Below, piece by piece: positions 44,805 through 55,643 of a stretch of DNA of 64,000 nucleotides. Source of the stretch: Acephala macrosclerotiorum (lineage: Eukaryota; Ascomycota; Leotiomycetes; Helotiales; Mollisiaceae); the NCBI GenBank assembly GCA_014904845.1, contig MU119367.1, positions 1-64,000 of the forward strand. Direction: 5' to 3'. The notes beneath the pieces are model-generated. The model did not search any database. It saw only the letters and a list, made by a program, of their open reading frames with translations, and was not told the DNA's origin. Position numbers and translations under genes: made by a program. Numbering within the stretch: position 1 is the stretch's first letter; the number at the start of each line of letters is the position of its first letter.

Positions 44805-46125
44805 TCTTGATTGGTGTTTCTTTGGGCCAAAATTCATAGCACATATGTACGGACATAGCACGTTTCACGAACATAGTCAAAGTTGAAGCATATCGGGTTT
44901 TGTATTCTGGTCCTATGGACTTACTCATGCTCTTCATCTCCGTTCCCCGCTTACATTCCGAACGAATAAGTGGATGTCCCCAACTCAAGAGAGCTTTATG
45001 ATGTTTCCATCCCTCGCTTCTATCACACACTACCTTCTTCCAAAGCACCTCAATCCCTGTCCTTTGCTCCATCCACGTCAAGGGCTCTTCACCTCCCTTT
45101 GGCTTCCATATAGCATACTCACAGCTCCTGAAATCTACTCCACCCAACTCGTATCAGGCTCGGAATGAACTGCGCATCAACGCCACCCCAAGTATGCTGC
45201 TTCAGGACCTCAATTTATCTCTTCGCGATAACCGTGAGAAGGCGAACTAGGAGTATGTATGCAGCTTCACGTAATGCCACACTTCGACGGAGGCTCTGTA
45301 TTAAGCTCTCACATAATAGTAATGGAGGATCGTAATCCTCAGTCGAAAATCGTTGTACCTAGATACGAAAAGGTTGGACAGATTCCTTCTTGGACTTCAT
45401 TTTCCTCACGTGGAAAGTGGAGTTGGTAAGCAGCATTGAAGTTTCTGACACAAGAATTTCTTCGCCAAAACATCGTCGTTGCGTCAAACCATCAATAATC
45501 TCCAAATCAGCCAAGCAATCTCAGTGATGTCTACTCGTGGCCCATCTTTCACATGAAGATATCACCCCTGCTCTGATCCCTGCCAAGAGATCAAAGGAAC
45601 AGCCCCATCCGTCAGGAACACAAGCCACATTGAGAAACTTCTGCCGAATCACACGGTCCCAAGCCTCTAAGCAGACATTTACTGGACTCAGCGGGCAAGA
45701 GCGAACTTAGCAGCATGCATATCATTTGAACTCAAGGGTCTTCTGGCCTTCTATTCGAAGATTCTCTGCGGGCGCTTGTCCAGGTATTCATGCTTGGTTA
45801 TGAGATCTCCCAATCAATCACGAACGCTCAACCACGCTCATGAGCAAGGCGGAGGCGAACCCAAAACGTTCCGTGAACCGCAAAAGTTAACTCACTTTCC
45901 CCCTCTGTACTATCACGTTGCCACGGGCACACATTCAGAAAGGATTCACCGCGGTCAAGTGGACCGGCCCTATGCCCAAATTAGCGGTCCAGATGACCGC
46001 TTTGGGAAGCTCCCCAGCACGAGAGATCAGACAGAATGGATGAGGGGCAACCCTCGACCATAAAGCTAGGTCCTTTTCCACACTTCATTTTTCTATCCTT
46101 TGCGTAACAAGTCCAAGATATCAAA
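44805..46125. other. intergenic, no gene seen
   Basis: 1.3 kb between the cyclase-family gene and the PI-PLC gene. Frames at 44794-45147 (minus) and 45776-46063 (plus) lack coding bias. Confidence 0.5.
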
Positions 46126-47143
46126 ATGTTGCTGAACCTTTTGATCTCGTTCCTCCTCTGGGGTTTTGCTGCTGCTCAGTGCAACGGCAACACTGCACTC
46201 TGCTCCAGGAAATACTCGAATGTTACGCAAATTGGGACCCATGACAGCGCCTTCGTGGGGATTTTGCCAACTGATAATCAACTTCTGTCAGTCACTGATC
46301 AACTCGATGCCGGGATTCGCTTCCTTCAGGCGCAAACCCATCTGAAGGATAGCGCTCTTGAACTCTGCCATACTTCCTGTATCGAGGAGGATGTAAGTTT
46401 AGGCTCATTATTTTTCGCTTTTCGAATCATTCTGACTTAGTGCAGGCGGGAACATTGGTCTCATATCTCACTACAGTCAAGGCATGGATGGATGCCAATC
46501 CCAACGAAGTCCTTACCCTACTCTTGACAAACGGAGACAGCGCGGATGTCAGTCTATTCGGCACAGCCATGACTACTTCTGGTCTTTCAACATATGCCTA
46601 TACTCCTTCCACTCAACTCGCCATGTCCGATTGGCCTACCCTCCAAGAGCTCATCACAGCTGGAACCCGTCTGGTCATGTTCCTTGGTATGACTCTCCCT
46701 ACAACCATTAAATCTTTACTCACGCACTTGTAGATTATGGCGCAGACACCGCAACAGTCCCGTACATCCTCAACGAGTTCGCCTACTTTTTCGAGACGGC
46801 TTACGATGTTACGGACAGCACATTTCCATCTTGCGCTCTCGATAGACCGTCTGGATCAAGTGGATCTGGTTTGATGATGATTGTCAACCATTTCTTGGAC
46901 TTGGATATATTGGGTATATTGATTCCTGATGAACTTGCAGCAAGTACTACCAATGCAGCAACTGGAACTGGTAGCATAGGAGCTCAAGCCAGCGTTTGTT
47001 ACTCCACTTGGGGGAGAGTACCAAACTTGATTCTTGTGGATTACTTTGAGCTGGGTAAAGTCTTCAAGTCGTCGAGATGCTATAGTTACTAACTCGGTAC
47101 AGGTGATGTGTTCACGGCTCAGAACACCCTCAATGGTCTTTGA
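46126..47143 (+). CDS. secreted PI-PLC X-domain-like phosphodiesterase
   Basis: Four exons (46126-46392, 46446-46686, 46734-47054, 47103-47143) give 289 residues. A signal peptide (MLLNLLISFLLWGFAAA) is followed by the TIM-barrel start QIGTHDSAFVG, whose His is the first catalytic residue, then QLDAGIRFLQAQ and LELCHTSC, whose His is the second. LTLLLTNGD, RLVMFLDYGAD and NEFAYFFETAYDVTD continue the barrel, and the C-terminal PNLILVDYFELGDVFTAQNT is the expected last strand. The usual product is a bacterial-type, calcium-independent phospholipase or related phosphodiesterase acting outside the cell. Unlike many fungal relatives it shows no GPI signal after the barrel; the last exon codes only 13 residues. 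Nearby plus-strand genes are unrelated. Confidence 0.87.
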
Positions 47144-47403
47144 GTTGGGCTCTCTAGATTACTTAATGAATAAATATAATGAGAATTGCGCCGATTAGCC
47201 TTCCATCCTGCATATCTCTCCCTGACTTATTCAAACTGCATGTGAATCGCGTGTGAGAATTTCGGCGATGGCTCCACTAACACCGTAAGCTGACAAATAA
47301 GGAGAAGGATTACGATGCGATCCGTACTTTAATTACGCCCTTCTTTAGACACCCAATGGTGAGTACTTAAATGCGCCCCGCTCTCATGTCAAAAGTACCT
47401 TTT

Positions 47404-47413
47404 CCCTATATAA
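47404..47413 (+). promoter_or_regulatory. TATA-like box of the alpha/beta hydrolase gene
   Basis: CCCTATATAA ends about 25 bp before the start ATG at 47439. It suggests a short 5' leader, which is inference. Confidence 0.45.
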
Positions 47414-47438
47414 CCAGCATCTGCTCCTATCCTCACCA

Positions 47439-48422
47439 ATGACATCTTCCACCCCAACACTCCCACACCCCTTCCTCGTCAATGGACTGAATCATATTCC
47501 ACCACCACCAGTCTCCTCCTTCGACGACTTATTCTCGTTCTCCGGTCTCCTCCCGCCCGGAACATCAATCCCCTCCTCCTGGGGCACAACCCGCTACTAC
47601 GACTTCGCTCCCGACTCTCCGCCCTCCTCCCGCCGAGTCCTCCTTATCCACGGCGGCGGAACATGCGCCATCGGTCTCGCTCCCCTCGCTCGCTTGCTTA
47701 CAGAAGCAGGTAACCATGTCGTGGCCTATGATCTTTGGGGTCATGGATTATCGTCTACGCCATTGGAGACGCATGCGCCTGCTTTGATGCATGCTCAAAT
47801 TCTCGAGTTACTTTCTTACCTTGGTTGGTCAAAAGCGCATGTAGTGGGTTTCTCGATAGGCGGATCAACAGCGGTTACTTTTGCAGCAACTCACGAGAGG
47901 GTTGTAGAGAGTGTTATTGCGCTCGCTCCAACGGGGTTGTGGAGGAAGAGTCGGAGGAGTTGGTGGGATGTTATTACTACGGATGTGTTTAACTTGCCAG
48001 GATTTGAATGGTGGAGAAGGAATAGACTGATGGCTTTCATGGCTGGGAGTAATCCGGTTGTGAAGGAGGGTTGGAAGGAGATGATGGTGAAGGGGGAGGT
48101 GGATACGGTGCCGATTCAAATGTGGGAGAGGGAGGAGCATAAGGGGCATGTGGCGAGTTTGGTGAGTTTGTGGAATTATGGGGGTGTTTTTGATGAGCAT
48201 GAGAGTTTTGGGAGGTTGGTGGGGAAGCAGTTTAAGACGTTGATTGTGTTGGGTAGTAAAGATGGGGTTATTGAGCCGGAGCATACGAAGAGAGAGCTGG
48301 AGAAGTTGGGTTGGGAGGGAGAGGTTCCGGTGGTGGAAGGAGCGACTCATGAGATCGTCCGGTCTCATAGGAAAGAAGTCGCTGCTCTATGTATCGAATT
48401 TTGGGACAAGTTGGAGAATTAG
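47439..48422 (+). CDS. alpha/beta hydrolase
   Basis: Single-exon gene of 327 residues. A strand-loop VLLIHGGGTCAIGLAPLARL forms the oxyanion region, then VVAYDLWGHGLSS, the nucleophile elbow VVGFSIGGSTAV (Ser of GFSIGG), the acid in LIVLGSKDGVIEPEHT (Asp) and the base in VEGATHEIVRSH (His). All three catalytic residues are therefore in place. The 40 N-terminal residues are Pro/Ser-rich. The codon use changes along the gene: the first third is C-ending while the last two-thirds is rich in G and T. Likely a cytosolic serine hydrolase; substrate unknown. Confidence 0.87.
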   Translation: MTSSTPTLPHPFLVNGLNHIPPPPVSSFDDLFSFSGLLPPGTSIPSSWGTTRYYDFAPDSPPSSRRVLLIHGGGTCAIGLAPLARLLTEAGNHVVAYDLWGHGLSSTPLETHAPALMHAQILELLSYLGWSKAHVVGFSIGGSTAVTFAATHERVVESVIALAPTGLWRKSRRSWWDVITTDVFNLPGFEWWRRNRLMAFMAGSNPVVKEGWKEMMVKGEVDTVPIQMWEREEHKGHVASLVSLWNYGGVFDEHESFGRLVGKQFKTLIVLGSKDGVIEPEHTKRELEKLGWEGEVPVVEGATHEIVRSHRKEVAALCIEFWDKLEN

Positions 48423-48833
48423 CAGTATCAAAAGTGAAGATCAACTCTCAAGAGCGAGGAGTTTTGGCTTTATTATCAACTTTGGCTTCAGAAGTGATCG
48501 GGTGGATTGCTAGGAATAGAAGGAACATCAACGGTATGGATCAACAACGAGGAGTATTTAAATCAACTTTGGGTGTGGGCAAATGTCAATATATTTCTAG
48601 GGGGCGAATTAAGGAGCAAGGTATTTATTAGTTGATTTGACAAGCTTGTGTGAAGTCGTCCTCGTCGAATGCCGCTCCCAAGTGGACCCACGTGCAGCCG
48701 ATCCCGGCACTTTTATCACCACCTTTTTGTTCTCCAGTTTCACGACAACCACTATCAAAAAAGCCTTACAACTCAACGGTATTGAACCACTCTACCTTTT
48801 GATGCATCTCCTACATTAACGACGAAAGCAATT
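48423..48833. other. intergenic, nothing seen
   Basis: About 410 bp between the hydrolase stop and the HAD-phosphatase start; no gene or repeat. Confidence 0.5.
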
Positions 48834-49771
48834 ATGGGTTCGGTTCCCCAGACAGAGTAATAATCCCATGTCGCCAGTATGGAATGATCAAAGTTGATGT
48901 TTTCCCAGTTTTCCTCCCATCAGGGCATGCATATTCGATATGGATGGGTTGTTGCTCAATACCGTGAGTTTCGGAACTACTCTCTTCTTTCCGAAATACT
49001 GAAAGTGGGTAGGAAGACATTTACACGGACGTTGCGAATGTCTTGCTGGAAAAGTACGGCAGGCCACCGATGCCTTGGTCTTTCAAGGCCAAGCTGATGG
49101 GTGTTCCAGGTTCTTCAACGGGAGCACCTTTTCATGATTGGGCTAAAATTCCTATTCCTCGAGAGCAATTCAACAAGGAAATGAAGGCTCTCCAACAAGA
49201 AAACTTTCCGAAATGCAAGCCGTTACCAGGTGTCGAGAAGCTCTTGCTGGACCTTCAAGCAATGTACAATGTCAACGGAGACAAATTACATGTTGCTCTT
49301 GCTTCGAGTTCTGACAAAACGAATTTCGCCTCCAAATCTTCAAGTCCAGACACTCAAGTCCTGTTCAGCACTTTTCCACAAGACCGACGGGTTCTAGGCG
49401 ACGATCCGAGACTGGCGCAAGGCCGAGGAAAGCCAGCACCAGACATATTCTTGATGGCTTTAAAAACTATCAACAACACACTTGCCGAGGGAGAGAAGCT
49501 CATCAAATCCGAAGAATGTCTCGTCTTTGAGGATAGTGTACCCGGTCTTGAAGCTGGCAGGCGTGCGGCCATGAGAGCGGTCTGGGTTCCTCATCCCAAA
49601 CTAGCTGCTGAGTATGTCGGACAGGAGAAGCAAGTTCTTGCCGGGAGAATTGGCTTGGTACCGATAGGGGATGAATGGCAACTGGGACAGCTGGATGATG
49701 GCTGGGCCGTGCAACTTCCAAGCTTGGAGAATTTCCCGTACGGCGACTATGGCATGAAGTCCGCGCTATGA
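48834..49771 (+). CDS. HAD-family phosphatase (HDHD1/DOG1-like)
   Basis: Exons 48834-48856, 48909-48963 and 49013-49771 give 278 residues; the first exon codes only MGSVPQT and part of the next codon, then the frame reads FPPIRACIFDMDGLLLNTED. FDMDG is the catalytic HAD motif I (nucleophile Asp and acid Asp), with NTED joined exactly across intron 2. A helical cap follows (LMGVPGSSTGAPFHDWA), then motif II (VALASSSDKTNF, Ser/Thr), motif III (GRGKPAPDIFLMAL, Lys) and motif IV (CLVFEDSVPGLEAGRRA, acidic pair). This set fits the subclass I phosphatases such as human HDHD1 (pseudouridine-5'-phosphatase) and fungal 2-deoxyglucose-6-phosphatase relatives. Cytosolic; the substrate cannot be fixed from sequence. 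Confidence 0.87.
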
Positions 49772-50253
49772 TGTTCCAGCAAACATGGAAATTCTCTCAA
49801 GGTATTTGCATTTACTAGTGGCACTCATTGGTTGATTATCGCTCTTGTAGACCATATACTATAGACAGCGCAGCATGATCAGAGATCGAAGACAAGAAGA
49901 TTCTCTTCACGTGACGCGACACAGCACGTGACTTGACTGTCGGCCATAATTGTGAATATTATACAACGAACACAATCTACTGATCAAAGAAAACATAGAA
50001 TTTCTAAATCGTGGATAAGGAAACTCAAGATAGCGGCTTTCTTTGAAGTTGACGACTCTGAAAAAGCATGACCCGCCTCGACACAGTGAAAGGAGCTCAC
50101 CTAAGCGAGGGTTTAAAATAGTACGATCTCAGCCAGCTCCGTCAAACATCATCACGCAAACAAGGCAATCACGAACGATCCTCGATAGCACTTTTGAACA
50201 ATCTATGGCCTTAGTTCCTACGATACTCAATATTTTACGAATACACCAACAAA
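49772..50253. other. intergenic, nothing seen
   Basis: About 480 bp upstream of the dioxygenase gene; no recognisable element. Confidence 0.5.
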
Positions 50254-51583
50254 ATGCCTTTCCTCATCGGTCTAAAATCCCTGGCATCAGGGCTCGCTCC
50301 GAGGAAGAAGCATTCATGTGACCAAGACCATGCGCAACAACAACACCACCACCAACAAAATGTTCAGAAAATGTACAAACCCGATGAGCCTGCCGATCCA
50401 AGGCCACCGTTGGTGCCTGTCATGCTTCCTCGAGTCCACCCGAACCGCCATCGAGCTCTCTGGGACCAGTACGTGAAATTCTGCTCTTTGATTGAGGAGA
50501 TATTCAGAGCCGAGCTCCTCGCGAGTAATGCGAACTCGGCCCCTCAGCTCCTCAACTCTCAAGTCATACTTTAGACCCCATACTGATCTATGTATAGAGG
50601 ATGGACCACAATAGACATGAACGCCGACTCTTCAGATCCCCTATACACGAGTTACCAAGAACTGCTCAAATCGAGCAAAGTGTTCTTTGATCTTCCCATG
50701 GATCAAAAAGAGATCTTCAAGACTAAACTAGGAAGCGAGGAAGGGTGGAGTAAGGTCGAAGGAGAGAAAGAGTTTATTACCTTACGCAGTCTCGAGACCA
50801 CTCCAGAGATACTCAAAGATGTAGCTTCTAGGTATTGGGCAGAAGCTGGTAATCTCCTCAATGATACAATAGCGAAAGTCGCTGAGAGTTTGGGACTTCC
50901 AGCTGAGTCTCTTACTGTCTATTCTGAACCATGTTCGAAGCTTGGAAGAAAAAATGCTACGATGTTGCGCCTCTTCAGGTACGAGGGTTTTGAAGGCAAG
51001 CAATCTAAAGTTGTCGCTGAAGGTATGACGAATCCATACCTAGACACTGAAAGAACAAGTATTTGCTCACGTCTGCGAACTAGCACATCGGGATTTGGGC
51101 CTCCTTAGTCTTGTCGTTGGCGATACACCCGGTCTGGAAGTCTACGATCGCCACCTCAACTGGTCCTTTCCCATCGAGAGGAGTTATAAAACCCCTTCCG
51201 AAACAGTTCTTGTTGGCCGGCAACTGGAACGACTCACGAATGGCCGGTACAGAGCAGGAGGCCATCTCGTTCGATCCTATCCGAACAAAGATCCAGTCGA
51301 CGAGAAAAGTGAGCCCAGTTCAAAGCAGTACAGATACTCGATTGTCTTCGTTCTCCGAGCACATTATCCAATACCCGTCGATACTGATAAACTTACCACA
51401 CCTATCACAGGCGAATTCTCGAAACCACTTCGAGACGTTACTGCTTTGGATATGTACAAAACCATTCACGCCGCTCATTACAACATCAACACCGAAAGGG
51501 AAGAAAGAGAGGCGCAGAAGAGAAGATTGGCTGAAGAGAAGAAAAGGAAAGAGGACGAAGAAACTGCGGGCCAGCCATCTTGA
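50254..51583 (+). CDS. 2-oxoglutarate/Fe(II)-dependent dioxygenase (IPNS-like)
   Basis: Exons 50254-50468, 50598-51022 and 51084-51583 give 379 residues. The 50-residue N-terminus is His/Gln-rich (QQQHHHQQNVQK). RGWTTIDMNADSSDP and ELLKSSKVFFDLPMDQKEIF are the DIOX_N-type start. The double-stranded beta-helix core has the first iron ligand pair as AHRDLGLLSLVVGDTPGLEV (HxD) and the distal His in TNGRYRAGGHLV, followed by YRYSIVFVLRAHYP, where Arg may bind 2-oxoglutarate. The C-terminus is a charged helix (ERRRRLAEEKKRKEDEE-type). Intron 1 (50469-50597) is unusually long for this locus and is homologous to intron 2 of the quinone oxidoreductase. A cytosolic oxygenase; substrate unknown. Confidence 0.85.
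50469..50597 (+). repeat. introner-like intron, copy 1
   Basis: This 129-nt intron shares sequence with the 126-nt intron at 61502-61627. From the donor (GTACGTGAAATTCTGCTCTT against GTATGTAATATTCTGCCCTT) similarity runs into a core, TTCAGAGCCGAGCTC, TCGCGAGTA, TGCGAACTCGGC, CAGCTCCTC, with few differences. The core contains complementary arms GCCGAG and CTCGGC and so can fold. The 3' ends differ more but each has its own branch point and AG. Confidence 0.85.
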
Positions 51584-52196
51584 TGTACGTCAGAGAACAT
51601 GTGAACGGTCATCTCGTGGTCAATGAAAGCGATGATCTCCATTCTAGCAGCTTAACTCAAAAATATCTTTGATAGATGTGAGTGTAACAAGCGAACCTAT
51701 TGGACAATGCTCCGTGTTGCCTGACGTAGGAGTACACGCCCCCGTCTGGAGGAGTATGGAGATGTCCGAAGCCATTTCTGTTCTTTCAAGTGAAGAAATT
51801 CCGCCGAGAGCCCTGAAGAACACTGACACTTTGTCGAGCTGATGGTTGAGATACTCCTTTCTCGGAAAATGCGCATATGATTACGACAAGCGAGTATGGC
51901 AATAAAGTCGGTTGGCGTTACCGCAATTTCTCTACATATGAGCCTTTCACAACGTCTTACCTTCATCCGCATATTCTCAAAGGTGAGATACATAATCGCC
52001 CAAGTTCGGCTTCATCCTTTTACTGCATTGAGCTACGTGGTCATAGAACATGTTGATGCCCTCGCATCATAAATGGTACCAAAGAAATTCAGAAGTAAAC
52101 AAACGGGGTATCCAACAAAAGTCGTCAAATGCGACAAAGGAAACACTCGAGCATAGCCAAGATTTGGCGTCCAAACATCCATTCCCAGTATTCACT
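51584..52196. other. intergenic between convergent genes
   Basis: About 610 bp between the stop codons of the dioxygenase and the coiled-coil gene. A minus-strand frame at 51697-51993 has no coding bias. Confidence 0.5.
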
Positions 52197-53696
52197 TCAA
52201 TTCCCTGTCTTCAAGTCCTTTCTGCTAGAACCAGGACGCGAAATCTTCGTCGGAATGTCAGAGAAACTCCCGGACAATGAGCTCCTGGAATGCCTCTTCA
52301 AACTAGCCAACAATCGATTCGGTGTTCTTCGTGTTGGACTCCCAGTGCTTTCCAATTCCGCCGGACTCGACGAGGCAGTACCGCCCGACCTCCTCCCCGC
52401 TCCATCCTCAGCTTCCTTCGCCTTCACTTCGTACTCATCCTTCAATTGTTGCTTCTCTTGCTCATGAGTGAGCTGCTGCTTGGCTAAATCACTCTCGTGC
52501 ATATCCTGGGCCGCTTTCAGTCCTTGCTCATGCTCTTCATCCAGATTTGCCAACTTCTTGGTGAGCTCTGCGTTCTCTGTTCGAAGCTTCTCCTCGATCT
52601 CGCATGACTCGGCTGCTCGTTGAGTGACGATCTCGAACTCTTTGTATGCCTCCTCGAGATCCTTCTCAATTTTGGCCTTTTCTGATTTGAGAGTTGCGAT
52701 GTCCTTGTCTCTTTGGGCGATCAGCTCGTCTTTCGAAGTGGCGTCCTCTCTGTATGCCTCCATGTGTGAACGAAGTTCCTTTGCTTCAGTCTCGAACAAT
52801 TGAAATTTGATAATCTCAATGTACTTCGTGTTGATGTTTTGCTTCAACTCGTCACACTCTGACCTTACGCTAAGAAGGTCTTTCTCGAGAGAGGCGAGGC
52901 GTTCCCGTTCAGCTGGGTCGGTTCCCAGTGATCGGAGTTTTCCTAACTCAATATCCTTCGCCTTGATCTCTTCCTTTAACTTCTCGCACTCAGATCTTGC
53001 ATCAGCAAGGTCCTTTTCAAGAGGGGTAAGATTCTCTAGAGTCCACCCATCGCTCTCGACGTCCTCGCCCATCCGTCCAAGCTTCGACCTCAAGCCATCT
53101 GCTTCGTCTCTGAACGGTATCAATCTCGCGATCTCTTCTCTGGCCGCTTGGAGCTCCTCTCGCAACTTAAACACCTCAATCTCGTTCTTGCCTTCACTTG
53201 CTGTCTTGAGATGTCCGTTCCCGTTCGCCACAACACCATTTGAATGTCCATTTGGCGTCACATCAACTTCTTCCAATTTCTTCCCATGCTGCCTCTTCCC
53301 ACTAGCCTGTCCACTAGACAAATGCACCAAGCCCCTTCCCACCACAATCAAGACAACAAACCCAAGCAAAATCCCGAGACTCATCCACATAACTCCACTC
53401 TCTGCCTGCGATTTCCTCGTCGCTTCAATCCTCTTCAACAAGACCGCGGTCTTATCGTTAAGCTCCGCAACCATCTTCCAATACGTGTCGAGATTGATGT
53501 CGTGTTTCATCAGAAATAGATTTAGAGATGTGAGATTGGCCGCAAAGGGAAAACGGCCTTGAATTCCCATCTGATCCTGTATCTCAGGTAACTGAGGTTC
53601 CGGAGGTGGGATATCTATCCCTCTGAGCGAATTCGCCTTCACGACCAATCCTGATATCCAGTCTCGTAAGATATTCGTCGCAGTCGTGACGTTCAT
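52197..53696 (-). CDS. membrane-anchored coiled-coil protein of unknown function
   Basis: Single-exon gene of 499 residues. The ATG at 53696 is the first in this frame. An N-terminal domain of about 100 residues (NVTTATNILRDWISGLVVKA, MGIQGRFPFAANLTSLNLFL, DTYWKMVAELNDKTAVLLKR) precedes one TM helix (VMWMSLGILLGFVVLIVVGR). The rest is a long Glu/Lys-rich coiled coil with heptads (KLREELQAAREEIARLI, LEKDLADARSECEKLKEEIK, LRTENAELTKKLANLDEE) and a Ser/Arg-rich basic C-terminus (RRTPNRLLASLKRHSRSS). The protein would sit in an internal membrane with its coiled coil exposed, as tethers do. I do not recognise a named family, so the tether role is inference. Confidence 0.75.
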   Translation of the reverse strand: MNVTTATNILRDWISGLVVKANSLRGIDIPPPEPQLPEIQDQMGIQGRFPFAANLTSLNLFLMKHDINLDTYWKMVAELNDKTAVLLKRIEATRKSQAESGVMWMSLGILLGFVVLIVVGRGLVHLSSGQASGKRQHGKKLEEVDVTPNGHSNGVVANGNGHLKTASEGKNEIEVFKLREELQAAREEIARLIPFRDEADGLRSKLGRMGEDVESDGWTLENLTPLEKDLADARSECEKLKEEIKAKDIELGKLRSLGTDPAERERLASLEKDLLSVRSECDELKQNINTKYIEIIKFQLFETEAKELRSHMEAYREDATSKDELIAQRDKDIATLKSEKAKIEKDLEEAYKEFEIVTQRAAESCEIEEKLRTENAELTKKLANLDEEHEQGLKAAQDMHESDLAKQQLTHEQEKQQLKDEYEVKAKEAEDGAGRRSGGTASSSPAELESTGSPTRRTPNRLLASLKRHSRSSLSGSFSDIPTKISRPGSSRKDLKTGN

Positions 53697-55643
53697 TTCA
53701 GCCAATCGCAATCCGAGTACCCAATATCCAGCTTCAGATCGCTTCTTTCCGACTTAAAACTTTAATATATCAGACCAAGAATTAATTCCTCGTCATCAAC
53801 TCGTCCGTCGTCTGTCGTAAAGGTTTATCGTCGTTGGGCTTTTCGTGTTCATGTCTCAGATAAGTATTTGTTTTTAGAAATGGTAACCTCTTCCGTGTTC
53901 GGTTTGTGTTGTCTCGTGCTCCCCCACGTCATTTGGATACTTGGCTTGTTTCAGATCATATCCAGGGAATGAGGCGAGTAACCTCGCGATTTGTAAGGAA
54001 CCACGAATGTTGGAGACTAGGAAGGGCCTTGTTGGATTTTTGGTTGTTTGGTGTTTGCTTGATGATGTGTGGCTTATCGAGAGAGGTGGAAGTGATGGTG
54101 GGAGTGTTGGTTGGGTACTCGGTCTCGATGTGATGTGGCGGCGGCGGGGTTATTTCACATGTGATATGAGACAGGATTATAGCCTCAGGCTACGAATAAA
54201 TTATTTCGAACAAGGATTTCTTTGAACTTTTTGTATCTCAGATTGAGATGAACGTGTTGTGCAATGATGTTGACCTTATTTCCTATCTCAATTCGTACAT
54301 TCATGCTGCCAACTTTTTACTCGACTCCGAACCATAGCATGTCCCATATACCCCAACTAAAAATGGTTCAACGCCAGCTCCTTAGAACGTTATGCAAACA
54401 CTAAGAAACCCATCAGACGAACCAATATGATCTCTTCAGAAGCAGATATCAGGCTACCCGCTGATTTCCTCCAATCATGTTTAGCAATTAAAGAACCCCA
54501 CTTCCTCATCGACTAGAAATCAACCCCCTCTCAAGCAACACATTCTCAACAAACGGGCACCCCCTAGAATGGTCAGCAATTGCCCTCCAAAGAACCTCCC
54601 TAGAAAAACCATGAAGCGCTTCAAACGGAAGGGATTGATCATCATTCACTTACAGCAACAACCGACTCTGCTCCGAATCCAAACTCAAAGTAGTCCTCAA
54701 CTCCTCATAAAACGGCGACTCCCTACAATTTTCGAAATTCCAAAGCTCGTTGGAGAATGATACTGTTGAGACTTGACGACTTCGGTCGAATTTTTGACTG
54801 CTGTTGTGGATGTGGATGTGGATGTGGATGTGGGTGAGGGTGAGGGTGAGGGTGAGGGTGAGGTGGTGGGGGGCTGGATGTGCATTTTTTATGTTGGTTG
54901 GTTGAGAGATGGGATGTAATCTTATGAAAAGATGGACGACCAAAGACGTATGCGACCGAAGGGTGCGAGGTTGTGAATTTCGAGTGAGAAAGGTAAACCT
55001 AAATATATCACCAAAAACTCCCCGTCACACATAACACGCACTTGCGCCGCCGTAACTTCCCACCTGTTCACATGGGCTCCCAAAAATCTACAACTGAAAC
55101 CAAGGTGAGCGTGTAAAATTCCCATCACGAGGAGGAATGGTAATTTCTCCGTGTAACCGCATGATGAAAGGCAAGACACGATTTAGCGGAGATGTGTAAA
55201 ATGAAGATGTAAAGGTTACAGCAAACTGATGTACATTACATTTGGGAAACTAGTGCATGGAAACTCAGGTAGGACATGCATGTACAATTGAAACACCCAA
55301 CTAAATCAGGACATTTACAGTGATGTGATCATTGACTTAGCACAGACATTCAATTCGCTTGGATCCATTCCATCTTTACGGAAGGAGTTCATTACGGACA
55401 ATTGAGAGCATGCAGTAACTCCATGTATCATCGCATTATTTTATAGACCCTGGGTTGATCAGGGGAGGATATATTTATAGACTTCTGAGTCTGCAACGCC
55501 GTTGTTGTTGAAAATGCCAATCATGTCATGCCTGGACGTTGAATGTCCGCCCGCCGCCAAAAATGCTGTTGAACGTTTGAGAGCAAATCAATATGGAAAA
55601 AGGTTTATACGTAACCGGACGAGAGAAGTGGTTTCGTCCGAGT
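53697..55643. other. gene-poor stretch with a hexamer satellite
   Basis: About 1.9 kb between the coiled-coil gene start and the C1-THF synthase stop. Only the hexanucleotide repeat at about 54803-54866 stands out. Short frames at 53906-54225 and 54922-55179 look random. Confidence 0.5.
54803..54866. repeat. hexanucleotide repeats, TGTGGA x4 then TGAGGG x5
   Basis: Two adjacent six-base repeats differing by two bases per unit, in gene-free DNA. They are simple satellites. TGAGGG is one base away from the telomeric TTAGGG, but the tract is short and internal. Confidence 0.85.

Noticed and set aside
46126..51583. Biosynthetic gene cluster (PI-PLC, hydrolase, HAD phosphatase, dioxygenase in a row)
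   Set aside because: No backbone synthase, no shared promoter motif, and the enzyme types do not make a pathway; adjacency is probably chance.
52807..53562. 251-codon plus-strand frame
   Set aside because: Antisense of the coiled-coil gene; long open antisense frames are expected opposite Glu/Lys-rich coding sequence.
54829..54866. Interstitial telomere repeat
   Set aside because: The unit is TGAGGG, not TTAGGG, with only about five copies; a simple satellite explains it.
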